From assembly GCA_937921505.1 (NCBI GenBank), contig CAKZUB010000044.1:81167-145166 (forward strand): a stretch of DNA of 64,000 nucleotides, read 5' to 3'. Position numbers and translations under genes: made by a program. The notes below the pieces were generated by a model that saw only the letters and a program-made list of their open reading frames with translations, did no database searches and was not told the DNA's origin. Each line of letters starts with the position of its first letter. Position 1 is the stretch's first letter. Positions 63,711 through 64,000 of this stretch are shown here, one piece after another. Source of the stretch: an uncultured Clostridia bacterium (GTDB lineage Bacteria; Bacillota; Clostridia; Lachnospirales; Cellulosilyticaceae).

Positions 63711-63873
63711 TAAAAAATATATAGCTATTCTTTTACCTCTAATTTAAACACGTTCACTCTATTTACAGTTTAACCACTGTATAATTTAACCAGTTTTTTA
63801 TAATCATTCTATAGTTTTCAGTTCAACTTGTCAATTGTTTTTTACCTTTAAAGTAAAAAAATAGTTACTATTC

Positions 63874-63931
63874 AGCCCTCAATAGCTATTGAAAAATAAT
63901 TATAGTGAAAATGCTGATTTTTTTGAGGGCT
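63874..63931. terminator. Long-loop inverted repeat, possible terminator of a gene beyond the window
   Basis: AGCCCTCAA (63874-63882) and TTGAGGGCT (63923-63931) are perfect reverse complements around a 40-base A/T-rich loop, with T-runs inside the right part. A terminator is possible but the loop is long. Confidence 0.3.
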
Positions 63932-64000
63932 CTAAATTCACTTATCCACATCAGATTTCAATAAATGTGTCAAATGTAAATCATAAGATTTTAAGCAGTT

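Larger units (their letters stand above)
63577..64000 (-). other. Amylase promoter region (no gene seen)
   Basis: The last 424 bases contain no credible reading frame. On the minus strand a possible promoter for the amylase is TTGGGT, 17 bases, TATATG, near 63675-63646. An operator-like triple repeat lies at 63681-63710, and a long-loop inverted repeat at 63874-63931. Confidence 0.45.

Overview
The window reads as an AT-rich Firmicutes/Clostridia chromosome, probably a carbohydrate-fermenting anaerobe of the Lachnospirales type. The signs are strong purine-rich ribosome binding sites, many YesM/YesN-type two-component systems beside sugar ABC transporters, a DUF2512 protein, an S-layer (SLH) anchored amylase, and an anaerobic [NiFe] hydrogenase with its hyp genes. 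The genus is inference; no rRNA gene is present.

Positions 1-10,950: a catabolic run (enolase-superfamily dehydratase, UlaG-like lactonase, RraA-like aldolase, ureidoglycolate-lyase-like protein) faces a hydroxypyruvate-isomerase-like gene, a decayed GH36/Sip1-type gene and ABC sugar transporter 1. The divergent YesM1/YesN1 pair lies next to it. Positions 10,973-22,640: a GH4 glycosidase and divergent AraC regulator, then a fucoside unit: GH29 alpha-L-fucosidase, a mutarotase-like protein, ABC transporter 2 and YesM2/YesN2. Positions 22,791-30,598: ABC transporter 3 with a UroD-like protein and YesM3/YesN3. None of the three transporters has its own ATPase, so a shared MsmX-type ATPase elsewhere is implied. 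Each binding-protein gene is separated from its permeases by a stem-loop, and each has a 20-21 bp tandem repeat just upstream of its -35 region, a likely YesN operator.

Positions 30,734-34,749: a CstA-family transporter with a LytS/LytTR pair, resembling the BtsSR-BtsT pyruvate system, with a LytTR-type operator before cstA. Positions 34,874-39,356: a nitroreductase, a DUF2512 protein and three unrecognised envelope or secreted proteins.

Positions 39,564-48,599: a soluble-looking [NiFe] hydrogenase operon. It starts with a protein carrying two cytochrome-b5-like domains joined by a long Pro/Thr repeat, followed by small and large subunits, maturation protease, hypA, hypF, hypC, hypD and hypE. 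There is no hypB and no Tat signal. The small subunit has Glu in place of the second Cys of the proximal-cluster CxxC motif. This is the part most likely to hold something undescribed.

Positions 48,656-56,619: a complete four-gene Wadjet (JetABCD) anti-plasmid SMC system of the TIGR02677-02680 type. Positions 56,872-58,821: TrmB-type regulator, VOC protein and ThuA-like protein. Positions 58,894-63,576: a 1,560-residue secreted GH13 amylase/pullulanase-like enzyme with starch-binding modules and three SLH repeats, preceded by a promoter region with a three-copy operator-like repeat.
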